In this document: positions 33,004 through 44,459 of the stretch, piece after piece
Position numbering within the stretch: position 1 is the first letter of the stretch
Layout: every line of letters starts with the position of its first letter
NCBI RefSeq assembly: GCF_029784135.1
Contig: NC_073744.1
Location: 31,478,981 to 31,542,980, forward strand
From: Toxorhynchites rutilus septentrionalis
Lineage: Eukaryota; Arthropoda; Insecta; Diptera; Culicidae
Direction of reading: 5' to 3'
DNA: 64,000 bases
Position numbers and translations under genes: made by a program
Notes under the pieces: model-generated
Seen by the model: only the letters and a program-made list of their open reading frames with translations
What the model was told of the DNA's origin: nothing
The model's database searches: none

Positions 33004-33951
33004 ATGGTGATTGATTGTCGGAAAACGGTCAGGCATAACATTTCAATGCAAGGCCGAAATCTTATTGTGCGTGACTTCAAACGTAATAAATCTCAACGGC
33101 AAATTACTGATAAGTGTAGGGTAAGTCGTGAAGCCTATCAAAATATTCTTCTGAAGCATCAACACTTCTGGTGGAACACGAACGGACAACCTGATCTTCC
33201 TTGAGATCAGAAAAGTTCGCCACACAATCTTCCATTGAATAGAAGAAAGACTGGAGCTATAAATTTCTGCTCGCACCATTCAATCACTCCTATTGGAATG
33301 TGATCTAAAGAGCTATTTTGCTAAGAAGCGACCGTTGATCAGCAAGGTCAACAAGAAAAAAAAACTTCTTCACAAGTAATCATATCAACAAACCGCTGGA
33401 GTTCATGATGATCTGGCCGAATAAGTCGGAGTTCGGACCGTTCAAAAAGGAACTGTGACTAAGAGTTTGGCGAAAGAGCGATGAGGGATTCCATGACAGC
33501 TGTCTCCGAACAACCATGGAACACTGTCGTGGAAATGCAGTGGGATGTTTCTCATGATTTGGCGTAGGAAATTTGGCCCAAACCAATGAGATTATGACGG
33601 TAGAGGGATATATCGACATTCTATGCAAAAAACTGGCAGAGTCGAAAGTGAAAATTGTACTGCAAGATAATTACTTCTTCCAGCAGGATAACTATCTGAA
33701 ACATACAGCCAAAAAAACATCCATTTTACCATTTTTCCGAACTATCCACATTGAACCCATTGAATGGCAACCTCAGAATTCCGATTCGAACCCAATGTGG
33801 GCAAAACAGATTCGATAAACAAACAAGCCTATTTTGCAGCACTACTTTGGTCTTACAACACATCCGAAACCTCGTCAATAGTTTGCCAAATCGTTTGCAA
33901 TTGTTACTAAATATTTGTTTCGACTTGTTTTTATTTATTTGTTTTGGTTGA
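33004..33951 (+). pseudogene. Tc1-like transposase, heavily mutated but nearly full length
   Basis: Across several frameshifts and stops, parts of a Tc1 transposase can be followed in order: N-terminal RNLIVRDFKRNKSQRQITDK (33052-33116), a middle region equivalent to the WGCFS segment (33510-33565), MTVEGYIDILCKKLAESKV (33595-33651), the second catalytic region FQQDNYLKHTAKKT (33678-33719) and PQNSDSNPMW (33772-33801), where a normal Tc1 has SPDLNPIENLW. The C-terminal HIRNLVNSLPNRLQ (33853-33900) matches the usual NLVESMPRR tail in another frame. The catalytic Asp in QQDN is present; the third acidic residue is lost at NPMW. No TIRs were found. Length of the remnant fits a 1-kb Tc1 coding region. 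Confidence 0.75.
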
Positions 33952-34156
33952 CTGAATGAGATGGATTTATTTCCATAATTTGTGGATCACACGTTGTTCT
34001 CAATCTAGATAAAAATCTTATCTCTTGGTCAACCAACGTTCTTAACTTTAATTTTTTTTTTTGAATAAAATTCAACGAATTGTATGGCAAAATTTGTTTT
34101 GGAGTTTTACTTTATGAATTAACGAATGGTTCGAAAAAATATTAGCTTTGTTTAAA
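33952..34156. other. AT-rich spacer
   Basis: Nothing recognised. Confidence 0.3.
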
Positions 34157-34462
34157 TTATATATATATATATAAAAATAGATTTCTGTCTGTCTATCTGA
34201 TTCTTATGGAATTGGAAATTACTGAACCGATCGACATGCAAATTGGTATGTAGGGGTTTTTGGGGCCGGGGAAGGTTTTCGTGATAGTTTGAGACCCCTC
34301 CCCCCTCTCTAAGGAGGGGCTGCCATACAAATGAAACGCAAGTTTCTGCATTATTCGAGAAATAATCAAGCAAATGGAACGAAATCTGGACCCATGAACG
34401 TGCGCTTAGTAAGAAAACGAAAAATAAATTTTGGGCGGGACGAAGTTTACTGGGTAAGCTAG
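34157..34462 (+). mobile_element. Short non-autonomous Helitron
   Basis: A (TA)n start followed by AAAAATAGATTTCTGTCTGT matches the 5' end of the Helitron at 52653 (TCTATATCTATAAAAATGGA, TTTCTGTCTGTC). The 3' end GACGAAGTTTACTGGGTAAG then CTAG stops at 34462 before a T, the usual Helitron CTRR terminus. The internal sequence (CATACAAATGAAACGC, TCAAGCAAATGGAACG) equals one unit of the tandem repeat inside the 52.6-kb copy. No Rep/helicase coding sequence. Confidence 0.75.
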
Positions 34463-35797
34463 TGATTTATATTGAATTTCTGTTGATTTCTTAATGTTGG
34501 TCACTGTAGCCAAGATGAGGTGAACCGATAAAAAACGCCTTCCCCTAAGCATGTATCATGGGTTTTATTCCCAAAGATCCGTTTCGCATCTGGTCAATTG
34601 TCGGGCACCATCCCCCCACCATTAATCCAGATGCTCGAAACCGTTAATAGAATAGTTCTCCACACGAAACGGTCACGAGAGCAGCTGCGTTTGTACATGA
34701 GACGACAATTAATAGAGCTATAAACTGGGTGACATGGCAAAAGTGCGGATGCTTCTGTTGAGTGGCGACATTTTGCGACATTACTGCTGCTGCAATTTAA
34801 CGAACGAAAGTTCAGATACACTTAATCTAAGCGCGCACACACACATACACACACACGCGAACACGCACACTCATCAAGCGCACGGTGGAAGAATGTGCGA
34901 CTCTGATCTACTGGCCTAATTTCCAACCGCAAAATGGGATCGAAAATGTGAAACAGCACCATTAGAATACGACAGACACTACGCGAGAGGTAGCGAAATT
35001 CCTTCGTTTGAGAGCTCTGAGCGCCCGAGACACGCTTCGCCATGACCATGTGTCTGCGTCACCGCGGTTGTGGTGTTGGTGGATTCTAATTTAGAAACCA
35101 TTGCGGAACGTCGTTTCTTGGCGCTTAATAGGAGTGGCACACTTGAGAACGACTGGTCCTTTCCAACAACTCGATGCTATCAGGTTGTTTTTTTTTGTCT
35201 GAGTTTAAAACTCCGTGAACATCAGTAATGTTTCCACCATTTTCGCTCGTCCAAGCGCAGCCACTAATTGTCAACACCTTCAAGGATTTCTTCGAGATGG
35301 CTACCGTCCGTTACTGCAGCTCTTATGTGCCACGGTAAGCATACTTCCTGTAGTCCTCAGTTCTCGCCCTGAATTGCTGATACAGTTTAGATGCACTTCA
35401 ATGCCAACGGCAATGAGTGAAAAAGCTGCACAAGTCAGCGATAGGATACGGGAATCCTTCCTCGTTGTGTTAAGGGCACTCTAAACTTAACGGAAGAAAA
35501 AAAAAACTGGAAGGTGAAAGTTATTGGCTGAGATGCATCACAGTTAAGCATTTCGTCCTTCTGCACGTAATGCTTAACTCAGCAGCAGCAGTAGCAGCAG
35601 CTGTGTGGGTGGGTCAGCTGTTCCAATTCGAGTATTCGTTCTCTTCAAGGTAGAAGATACAGAGATGCAGTTGTTATGACACTTTTTTGAAATATCTTCT
35701 GATGAAACTTATTGTGATATCAATTTCATCTCAACATAATGATTCATTATCCAATTGTTCGGAAAGAATTACTCGGAAAGCTGGCGCCTCAGCTCAG
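34463..35797. other. No gene recognised; CA-rich and CAG microsatellites
   Basis: 34835-34880 is CA-rich (ACACACACATACACACACAC). 35581-35601 is a CAGCAGCAGCAGTAGCAG run. Low repeat content and higher GC than the flanks suggest host non-coding DNA. An 89-codon frame at 35215-35484 has no recognisable domain. Confidence 0.35.
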
Positions 35798-35800
35798 TAA

Positions 35801-35940
35801 GGCGTCGTGCACAAATTACGTAACGCGAGAAGGGGAGGGGTAGGGGGAGGGGGGGGTTCGAGGTTGCTTTACTTACTGTGTATTATAGATAGGAAATCGC
35901 GTTACGTAGGAGGGGGACGGGTCCAAAATTCGGCGAAAGT
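35801..35940. mobile_element. Truncated copy of the 58.9-kb TAA-target element
   Basis: Starts TAA then GGCGTCGTGCACAAATTACG and continues GAGGTTGC..TTACTTACTGTGTATTA, GATAGGAAATCGCGTTACGT, which follows the reverse complement of the element at 58943-59087. The opposite terminal repeat is missing; it breaks off after GGGTCCAAAATTCGG. Confidence 0.7.
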
Positions 35941-36305
35941 GTACATTTTTGGAAAAGGTAATGAAGGTGAAAAATTAAATCTTCGCGTTCGTATGTCCGT
36001 TCTCAGCAAAAAAAAAACATTTTTTAACGTGCAGAACTGTAGTCAAAAGACTGTTTCGAAAGATGGCACACGAACGAGAGTTTTAGAATATATTTTTTTA
36101 ATATAAAAACAGCATTAGTACACAGTACAACAGTAGATACACATCTAAATTTCACAACGAATTGAAAAAATATTGTTTATCTTTCATTGTCATACGAATT
36201 ATGCATCACTGCTCTTTCAAGGAAAAATAATTCCAACCAGTATGGCACCCATATCCGAACTGAATACGACCGCAAAGGGTTAACATGCAACTGTGTATCT
36301 ATATA

Positions 36306-37605
36306 AAGGGTGTGTCACATCAAATTGCATCACGGAAAAAACGCTGTAGAAATTTAATTTTTAGGAATTATATCTTCAGCTTTCGCTTATAATCAGATAA
36401 GAGTGTATAGATCACGTTGGCCATGCTTCACTGTCAATTTTTCGTAAATTTGGAAAAATGTCGTCGAACGAAAAAGAGACGTCGTGAATTAATCCTGTGC
36501 ACTCATTTCGAGAATCCGGAGTTGTCACATCGGGACATCGGTAAGATGCTGGGAATCGTCCAATCCACGGTCAGCAGAGTACTAAAACGATACTTCTAGA
36601 ACCTAACCATCGACCGGAAGGTGAAGAACGGCAAAAATGGATGTTCCGTCAGTGAAAAAGATCACAAGCGCGAAGTTAAACAGTTTAGACGTAATCCGAG
36701 AAGTTCGGTCCGGGATGTCGCCAATAAGCAGCTGAATTTGTCAAGTTCATTCGTCCAGCGGACCAAGCAGCGGGAAGGCCTGCGTACATACAAGGTTCAG
36801 AAGGCTCCTAACCTCGACGAAAGGCAAAACGTGGTGGGGAAGACGCGAGCCCGGAAGCTGTACACCGAAATGCTGACGAAGCCGCATTGCCTGGTAATGG
36901 ACGACGAAACCTACGTCAAAGCGGACTTTCGTCAGCTGCCGGGCCTGTTGTTCTTCTCCGCAGAGGACAAATTCAGCGTTCCGGAGGAGATTCGCAAGCA
37001 GAAACTATCCAAGTTTGCCAAAAAGTACATGGTGTGGCAAGCAATCTGCTCTTGCGGAAAGCGGAGCGCCCCCTTCGTGATGACCGGCACGGTAAACGGG
37101 CAGGTTTACCTTAAAGAGTGCCTACAGAAGCGCTTACTACCACTATTGAAGCAGCACGAGGGCCCGACCATCTTCTGGCAGGATCTCGCTTCGTGCCACT
37201 ATTCAAAGGACGTGTTTGAGTGATACGAAGCCAACGGGGTCACCTTCGTGTCAAAGGAAATGAACCCGCCCAACGCGCCGGAGCTTCGCCCAATAGAGAA
37301 ATATTGGGCGATTATGAAGCAGGCCCTCCGGAAGAACCCAAAAGTTGTCAGATCGGAGGTGGACTTCAAGAGAAAATGGATTTCTGTTCAAAAAAACTAC
37401 AACCTGACGTTGTACAGAACCTTATGGACGGGGTAAAGAGGAAGGTGCGAGCATACGGGCTTGGGCTCCAAGTATGAATAAAAAGAAAATGCCAAAAGTT
37501 GTTTAATAGTTTTTATTTACTGTCTAAAATTTTCAAAAGGATCGGTCTACTGGGCGAATTTCTACAGCGTTTTTTCCGTGATGCAATTTGATGTGACACA
37601 CCCTT
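36306..37605 (+). mobile_element. Tc1-mariner superfamily DD37E element, copy 3
   Basis: Same inverted ends as copies 1 and 2, starting AAGGGTGTGTCACATCAAAT at 36306 and ending with the complement at 37605, flanked by TA at 36304-36305 and 37606-37607. Length 1300 bp, plus orientation. Confidence 0.88.
36458..37436 (+). pseudogene. DD37E transposase, copy 3, one frameshift and two stops
   Basis: Start ATG at 36458 as in copy 2. One extra base near 36479 (GAGACGTCG instead of GAGCGTCG) shifts the frame after seven codons. The following helix-turn-helix (HRDIGKMLGIVQSTVSRVLK) is read in the frame ending at 36599, where TTCTAG replaces TTCGAG. A 200-codon frame (36621-37223) holds the DNA-binding end and the first two catalytic regions (VMDDET, FWQDLAS with Pro changed to Gln) and stops at DVFE because TGG became TGA. 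The remainder, including RPIEKYW with the catalytic Glu and the end YRTLWTG, is open to 37436. An inserted codon gives NKQLNL instead of NKLNL. All three acidic residues survive but on separate fragments. Confidence 0.85.
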
Positions 37606-37607
37606 TA

Positions 37608-38500
37608 TATATTATTTTGGCATTTTTTTACAATTTTGGTACATAGTCATGATTTGCAACTAGAGTATGCATTTTGCATGTTTTATTTTGAAATGAAAAA
37701 AATCCTCTGACGGTCCACGACTAGGAGCTCCAGCCATACTGACTTTTGGAAGAAGATTGTTTGGACCGATTAGAGTAAGTTTGAGGTTATAAGACACAAA
37801 GAAATGACAGCCAGAAGTCTGAGAAGACCCCAACTTCATTGAACATCTATGCACAATACTGGATGAAAATATCCAATTAATTGGAGTTTTATATAAATTT
37901 GAAAATGAATACAAACAATGGCTTGTTTACATCCTTTCCATTGTAAGAAATACGTTCATTTTCAAAAACAAAATCATGAAAAGGTATTTTGCGTAATGCT
38001 GTTTACTTTTTTCTTTCTAACATTGTACATAGGACATTTGGTAACTTATCGAGAAGCTGCTTTGTGATAAGTTCTCTGACACCAAATTGCTAGATATTAC
38101 CTTTCGTAGCAATTTCATTTTAAGCATCATCAAAAACCACAAATTCTACCATTGTGTTCACAATGACAAGTATTTGAAAAAAACACCAGAGAGCTCAACC
38201 TTTTTATTGTTAAATATGCAGAAAAAGCATGAAGATTTTGTTGATTTTTAAATATAGATGTGAATGTTTTTTATCTCAAACATTTATTTCACGTATCCAC
38301 ATGGACATTGGCTGTATCCCTACCCCCCACACCATGGACAATCGTGGAATTTTCGTATCCCCTACTCCCCCTGAAGTTGTCCACGTGGTATGTGGACAGC
38401 CCCTTATGGTATAATGGATAGTAGATAGTATGATAAATAGATCTCGAAAAGAACATCACAGAGTCATCATCCAAATCAACACTTGGAAAATAAATCCAAA
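37608..38500. other. No gene recognised
   Basis: AT-rich. Short frames only. The sequence CCACGTGG...TGTGGACA near 38379-38398 and TCCACATGGACATTGGCTGT near 38296 is a small inverted pair (about 80 bp apart), of uncertain meaning. Confidence 0.3.
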
Positions 38501-38504
38501 ATCT

Positions 38505-39045
38505 TTCTTGGGAGTTAAAATTTAGTATTTAAATTCTACATCCGAAATCTGAGTATGGAACATCAAATGGATTTTGACATAGTTATATCTGAGTTCGAAA
38601 TATAAGGATAATAATCTGCATGGTGAATCAGAATCGAAATCTGAATTTTGGAATTGAATTTGGATTTCAAATCTGAATTTGGAATATAAATCGAACATAC
38701 TATTTTAGAATTAGAATGTTAATTTGACGTTAGATTCCGAAATGGATCCGAATATAGATTTCAGTGTGTTTAATTGCATTTAATTTAAAAATAAAATTCA
38801 GACCCTAAATCTGGGTCTAAAATCTGATTTTGTTTTCCAGTCTGAAGTACTCGTTTGAATTGGAACCCGAAGTATGAATCTCATATGGAATTTTCAACTT
38901 CTAGTTAGACTCTGAATGTTCTGAGATTTGAATATAAAATTTGATTCTAGAATCTGTAATCCAATCAAAATTTGGAAACTAAATCTGAATCCGTATATGA
39001 ATTAGAATTATGAATCAGAAACACAAATCTGAATCCGAAATCTTC
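38505..39045. repeat. Degenerate short-period repeat (ATCTGAATC-like)
   Basis: Words such as GAATCTGAATTT, AAATCTGAAT, CCGAAATCTGA occur throughout at irregular spacing of roughly 10-15 bp. A similar tract lies at 57290-58335 and a short one near 60545. Looks like a decayed simple-sequence array rather than a transposon. Confidence 0.65.
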
Positions 39046-40744
39046 ATTTTTTTTTATTGCTATAGGTTCTGTTTATAAAACGGGTTGTCGATTGTGTTTT
39101 CAAGCTGGAATGTCATTGAGTATGACAATAATGAATCTACACCATACGCGTTAGGACAAGTACCATTAGGTTGATATTGTTTGCTTCAGTAACTCATTAC
39201 TGTACGTATTTTGACTTTTGAATCAACGAAACAGAGGATCTCTAGGAAAGGCGTCGAAAGCTCTTCACGCAAGAATACTCTTCAGTCTTTCCAAATTTAC
39301 CGTTGCCTGTCAACCGCCCGGGAAAACATACCGGCCGGAAAGAGAAAGTATTCGCAGAAGAACGGCCCCCCCGTCAGCATCAGGAAAGTTATCACAAAAG
39401 AAGCGAAACGTTGAGTAGGTTACAAAAACAGAATGTCGCTGAGCGTTCCAGTGTGTGTATGTGTCTGTGCCCCAACAAAAGATTCCTGGTGATACTTTCG
39501 GTAGATTCGCTGTTGTTTTCGAGCGCTGCGTTTGAGCAAAGATGGGAGCGAATATTTTTTTAAAGGGGTGTCATTTTTGAGGGAAAGTAAGCCTCGAAGG
39601 GTGGAATTCTATGGAAATGAATGTGTAGGAGTAGAAGTCTGTTTCTATCGTTAATTTCAACGAGACTTTGAAATGTTTTAGGAAGGCGATTGGAACAATG
39701 AAGGCGTCAGAAATATCGTGATATCGAACGAAACACCCATAGAAAGGGTGAGCTGGTGAGTTGGTGAGTGAGTTTGATACAAACACGGAATAAAATAGAT
39801 GCGTCTTCTGTTGTCATTCTCACACAAATGATGATCCATGATGCAGATACACAGTCACTTTTCGATATTTAAGTTACAAAGGGTCATGCTGACAATTATT
39901 ATAACTGTTCAATAGTTATGCAGTTTGTATGTAGGCTCCAATCTGAGCAAAATTTATTTTGAGTGTATTGTTTATTCTGATAGCGAATTCGTTTTTGTTC
40001 AGTTTTTCAACCTAACTGCTGTCAAAACATTTTTTTATTCACTCAGCTTCGATCTAGTTTCGCAACCCAAAAGCTGCTGGTTTCGCACTGAGATGTTTCA
40101 CGGGTTCGCACTGAGGTTCACCAATACAACTATACTGAACTGTCAAGTCCCGACTAGTTTTTGGAAAATCTAAAAATAAAAACTATGGAAATGGAAAACC
40201 TGCTGCTTTTGCTTTTGTATTATTGGTATCGTAATCCAATTCGGATTCTATGATTTTGAAAAGTATATTCGCGTAGATCGCATTAAGCTTCGTGTGCTTT
40301 CATTGGGAGGCGAACATAATTATGGATTTTCAGGTGGAATAAACAAGCTTTTAAAATAAAAATTATGATTGAAAATTTACTTTTACGTATCGCATACGTA
40401 TTTTATGTGATGAAATAAGAGTTTTTTTAATCAAAATTGCAAAAACATATAAAAACATGTCAGAGTCAGTTTGGAACTAACCCAGTTTCAAAAACGAATT
40501 CGCCATGAGTATTAATTTCTAGAGGGCAAAGTACACTGTTTGACCGAAGATAAAATTTTTGAAACTGGTTGACAGATAAAATATGATTTAAATTTGGTAC
40601 AAATACATTTTTTTGTCACTCTTCAATTGACAACATTGGCAAACAATGCACAATATTTAATATTGTAAAAAAAATAATGGAATAGAGGATTTTAACGAAA
40701 GGATTTTCAAACGGCGTTCGCAAGTGCTCCCAGTAGAGAACCCA
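39046..40744. other. No gene recognised
   Basis: Short frames only (up to 86 codons at 39303-39563), with no domain or splice support. No TIRs recognised. Confidence 0.3.
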
Positions 40745-41065
40745 ATGTTCATATACAGCCATTTCATGCCGAACCGATGTAGTGGTTCTCAGATTTTCGT
40801 GAAAGTTGGTAGTTTTGTTCTTTATCGCAAATCGCTCTAGTAGTTCAAAAGTTATGATTTTTTGTAAAAAAGTCATTTTTGGAAAAAAAGAGGAAAAAGT
40901 TGATTTTTCGGACAACCCTAAAATGGAAATGATCACCCCAATGAAAAAATAAAAAAAAAACGGGTCAAATGGATTGCGATAAAGAACAAAACTACCAATT
41001 TTCACGAAAATTATAGAACCACTATATCGGTTTGGCATGGAATGGCTGTATACCAGCATAAGAAC
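40745..41065. mobile_element. Element with about 90-bp inverted arms
   Basis: Left arm about 40748-40835 and right arm about 40970-41062 are inverted copies: ATACAGCCATTTCATGCCGA, GTAGTGGTTCT and GGTAGTTTTGTTCTTTATCG at the left are mirrored by CGATAAAGAACAAAACTACC and TCGGTTTGGCATGGAATGGC at the right. The centre is an AT-rich tract of about 135 bp. Non-coding fold-back/MITE-like unit; no target duplication identified. Confidence 0.7.
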
Positions 41066-41198
41066 ATACCGTCATATACCATCAAAGTTTAGAAAAAAAT
41101 ATATATTCTGAATTGCAGGTGCTCAATCAAATATATTGACTTTAAAAGGTGCTCTGCCGATAAAAAGATCTGAAAACCTCTAATTTAACGTATGAGAG
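41066..41198. other. Spacer between two elements
   Basis: AAAACCTCTAATT near 41172 is reminiscent of a hAT end, and GCAGGTGCTC near 41116 pairs with 30859 (GCACCTGC). No complete element recognised. Confidence 0.25.
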
Positions 41199-41687
41199 CC
41201 GTGGGTAAGACGGACAATGGGGGTATAATGGACAGGTGGTTGATTTGTATTGTTGCATTATTAATTTCAAATTTCTGTTGATGGGAAACCCTTCTACATG
41301 ATATTCTATAATATTTAAACCATCCTATGACAATGAATACTGATCAAAAGTGGAATAGAAACACATAACCGAAAATCGAACATGATTCCGCGTGTGCATG
41401 TAAATTTTGTGGCTTCGATATTAAGCATTTTGAGTGGTTCAATTGCAAAATTGAATTCGCTGATGGTTATATTTCGGTTTGTGAGTTGACAGACTTGTAC
41501 TTTTCGGCTAGTTTTAATTTCAGTAAAAACATGGAAAAACACATTTTTATAAAACATTTGGCCAGTTATTTCTAAAACCAGTATATTGAACTGTAAGAAA
41601 CTGCTTTTATATTTTTGAAAACATGAGTTTCCGAAGATACAATTGAAGTTTTCTTAAACATGTCCGTCTTAGCCCCATCTCCTCTAT
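41199..41687. mobile_element. TIR element, compact copy of the 13.4-kb family, opposite orientation
   Basis: The left part (GTGGGTAAGACGGACAATGG, GGTGGTTGATTTGTAT, CTACATGATATTCTATAATA) matches the reverse complement of 14180-14300. The right part (CATGTCCGTCTTAGCCCCAT, GAAACTGCTTTTAT, TTTGGCCAGTTA) matches the reverse complement of 13383-13550. The 370-bp middle of the 13.4-kb copy is absent. Confidence 0.7.
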
Positions 41688-42926
41688 CTCATAACAAGAT
41701 TTGAGGAACAGGTTCAAAAAAAAGTTCAAGCAAACAAAAACTAAACATTTGTGGGTTGTGTTTTGGTGACAAATATATTTGATTAGTACCATCATAAATT
41801 CATTATTTATCTCAAAAATGTTTGGTAACCTTTCGAGATGGTGAATCGGTTTATCGAAGACCAAAAATGTTTCTCATAAACTAAACTGTAGGCAGAAGTG
41901 CATTGTTTGCTATATGTTATTGCCTTCAAAATTAACATTCTATTTTTTAGTTTATCCTAGTTATCTGAAATTATTGCACTGCATCAAAAAAAAAAATGTA
42001 TGTGTCAAGACCGCGTGCACTAACATAACCTCGAAATTGCAACAGCCTACCTTGCAAGTTGAACTGTGGGTTCGATTGGCTGATACAGGATATCATATTG
42101 ACATCTGAAGACTTACCTATAAGAGAAAAAAGAGAAAAAAAAACATGCAACATTAGAGTTTAGGTTAAGTTTTGACGCAAATCGACAAATTGCCATTTTG
42201 CTGTTATCGTGCGGCAAACATGGAAGGAGGGGATGATGAAAGCCGCGACAACGATGAGCAACAAGCGGGTGAGGTGAGCAAGGTGTTCTGAGTATAGTTA
42301 TGGTAGCACTTGTTCGCGAGTGGCATCATCAATCAATCTCGGTGGCCGGCTTCGAGAAGAACCATCTGTTTTCCGTGCGAGAACGTGTGCGTGTTTTATA
42401 TCCGGCGGTAGTTTTTGATACCGACAGCTTGGGCTCTTCTTGTAAACACAGCCAGGGGCCAGAGGGAAGACCGGGAAAAGAAGGAAAATAATAGGCCGAT
42501 ATAGCCGTGGATGCTGCAATCAATCTTGAGCCGCGGCAAGCCCACCAGCAGGGAGGAAGGCGGAAGCGCAACGGATACGGGCTTTCATCAATTGGTAGGC
42601 GGAATTGCCTAAATTGGGCTGAAAGGAGTTTCTAGCGGATTGCAGCAAGTGGTCAATCACGAACAGAACAATCCAAATAATGGATGTAGTAATAGAGATG
42701 TATTATGGTGAATCAATGCAGAATCTCGCCGCTCATTGGGGGGAGGATGTTTTCCAAACAGTATTTCCCAAGAATAGTTTATAGATAACATAAAAAATGT
42801 GTGTTACTAAATTCCAAATTTGCATTGATCCTAATGCTAAAAATGCCAACAGTGTCAACACGATCAACCTAAGGAGGCGCGAAATCGTAAAAGTTAATAT
42901 CGGGATGCTGGCCTGCATAGATAACA
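41688..42926. other. No gene recognised
   Basis: Short frames only. 42200-42620 has raised GC and no recognised repeat; overlapping 63-80-codon frames on both strands there show no domain. Confidence 0.3.
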
Positions 42927-42933
42927 TGTATTG

Positions 42934-43120
42934 GTGCGCTACACATACAGCGTCACCGTCACCGTCCCGTCAACTAATCTCTTGGGCTTATTTTGCCAAC
43001 GTCAAAGTTACCGGTGATTGTGTATGTGAACGCTACCATACGATTCTTATGGGAGAATATTTGACATTTCATTGCTTTACGTTGACTTCACGGTGACGGA
43101 ACGTTGTATGTGTAGCGCAC
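42934..43120. mobile_element. 187-bp TIR element with a 7-bp target duplication
   Basis: Ends GTGCGCTACACATACA / TGTATGTGTAGCGCAC are perfect over 16 bp, with further similarity inward (GCGTCACCGTCACCG against CGGTGACGGAACG). TGTATTG flanks both sides (42927-42933 and 43121-43127). Target length of 7-8 bp suggests hAT- or P-type mobilisation; no coding sequence inside. Confidence 0.8.
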
Positions 43121-43256
43121 TGTATTGTTCAATGAAGGAGAACTGTTAGTATTCGATGGTCGGTAAAAAAAAGCATACCTGATTTCGGTTGATGAAATCT
43201 TTATAAAACAAAAGAACATGCGTTGACGGCAATGCGAAAATACGGAAATTAATTAC

Positions 43257-43370
43257 CATTTTGCACCCCCATCATAATGGCCAATTTGAATGACTGCGCC
43301 AGCATTTGGGCGCAGAGGGAAACGAAATCTTGTTCGCCGTCAATTTCATGCTCGACGGCGTGAAAATGGC
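43257..43370 (-). CDS. Candidate host exon, 114 nt, minus strand
   Basis: On the minus strand a branch-point-like CTAAC and a pyrimidine tract (GATTTTTTTCTCACAAGCAG) end at 43371 with a textbook 3' splice site. The exon then reads HFHAVEHEIDGEQDFVSLCA and QMLAQSFKLAIMMGVQN to a 5' splice site ATG/GTAATT at 43257/43256. It starts with two bases of a split codon and ends with one, so its 114 nt keep the frame (phase 1 on both sides). Third codon positions are strikingly C/G-rich (for example GAC GGC, CTC TGC GCC, ATG CTG GCG CAG) compared with the AT-rich surroundings, which favours real coding. The second half looks like an amphipathic helix. I do not recognise the protein. The surrounding longer open frame (43249-43836) is mostly intron-like. 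No neighbouring exon was identified. Confidence 0.5.
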
Positions 43371-44459
43371 CTGCTTGTGAGAAAAAAATCCACTTTCGGT
43401 TAGTAAAGAAAAAGAAGTATACATAACAGCAGTAGTAAGTTGGAACGCTCGGATCGGTGTCTGTTTCGTATCTTCCACAAGCCGGCGGAACGAAGCACCC
43501 GAGAGTGAGAGTGGTTCTCCTATCCTGAATAGCTTTAACCAGATTACGATAATGGCGGGTTTCCTGTTTTTGTCGTTTCCCGTTAGTCAACGGGCGGAGG
43601 ATTCGGCTCTGTGAAGTATTCGAATGAATTAGGGGATTTCCAATCGGAGCGGGAAATGTTTTGCCTTCGCTGGCAAAAAGAACAGTGTTCAATTTTTTTC
43701 CAATGATGTTGGCGAAAACATTAGGATGGGGACCCGATGGACAAAAAAACACCCAACGAGCAAAAGGAAATCTTCCGAGGGCGATAAAACATTCTGTCTT
43801 GAACAAGGTTTCCTCCCAAGTGGACGGGGGATTCACGAAAGCCGTAGCTCTTGAATATTTGATCGATAACAGACCGATAAATCTTGTGATCCACTCTTTG
43901 GATCACCCGCAGCTTATCCGTTAGCACCTGACAGTGTCCTCTGGTGTCGATTGTAAAGCTATCCCTCGAGCTTGTTGCTTGTCGAACACAAATCAGTATT
44001 CTTTTGTGTCCCGATCCAAGTGGGTGCGATACCTAGTGGCGCCTGGTCACCCCCCTGTGGAACATTTATTGGGGCGTTTCATATGTTTTACCCCATCCCG
44101 TTGACTTCGTTCTATTGGCCCCGCCGACGCCCATCATGGTCCGCTTTTGCTCGCCTAAAAATAGAAAACAGAACCTACTGGGAATTCGCGTTCGCACCTG
44201 AACCGCTCGACCAGAGATGCCAGACTTTTTTCGTGCCGTGATTTCATTTGATGTATCTAAAATTTATATTTTACGTAAATAATGAAACAGACTCAGTACT
44301 TTTGAGTAGAGCCATAAAATGTGTTTCTTTTCAAATAGATTTGATATTTTTCTCGGCGAAGGATAGCTGGAATTTTGTTTCGACTCAAAAGAAATTCCAG
44401 TTAGAAATAGGGTCAAACAAATCATGAATAAAGAAGCATGAATGTAAATTTTGAAACTC
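43371..44459. other. No gene recognised; sequence upstream of the minus-strand candidate exon
   Basis: If the exon is real this is its upstream intron. AGAGATGCCA at 44213 repeats the start of the 14.4-kb repeat. Open frames at 43661-44241 show no domain. Confidence 0.3.

Noticed and set aside
43249..43836. A 195-codon minus-strand frame as one intact gene
   Set aside because: Only its last 38 codons look coding, and they begin exactly at a splice acceptor. The rest has no domain and includes the polypyrimidine tract.
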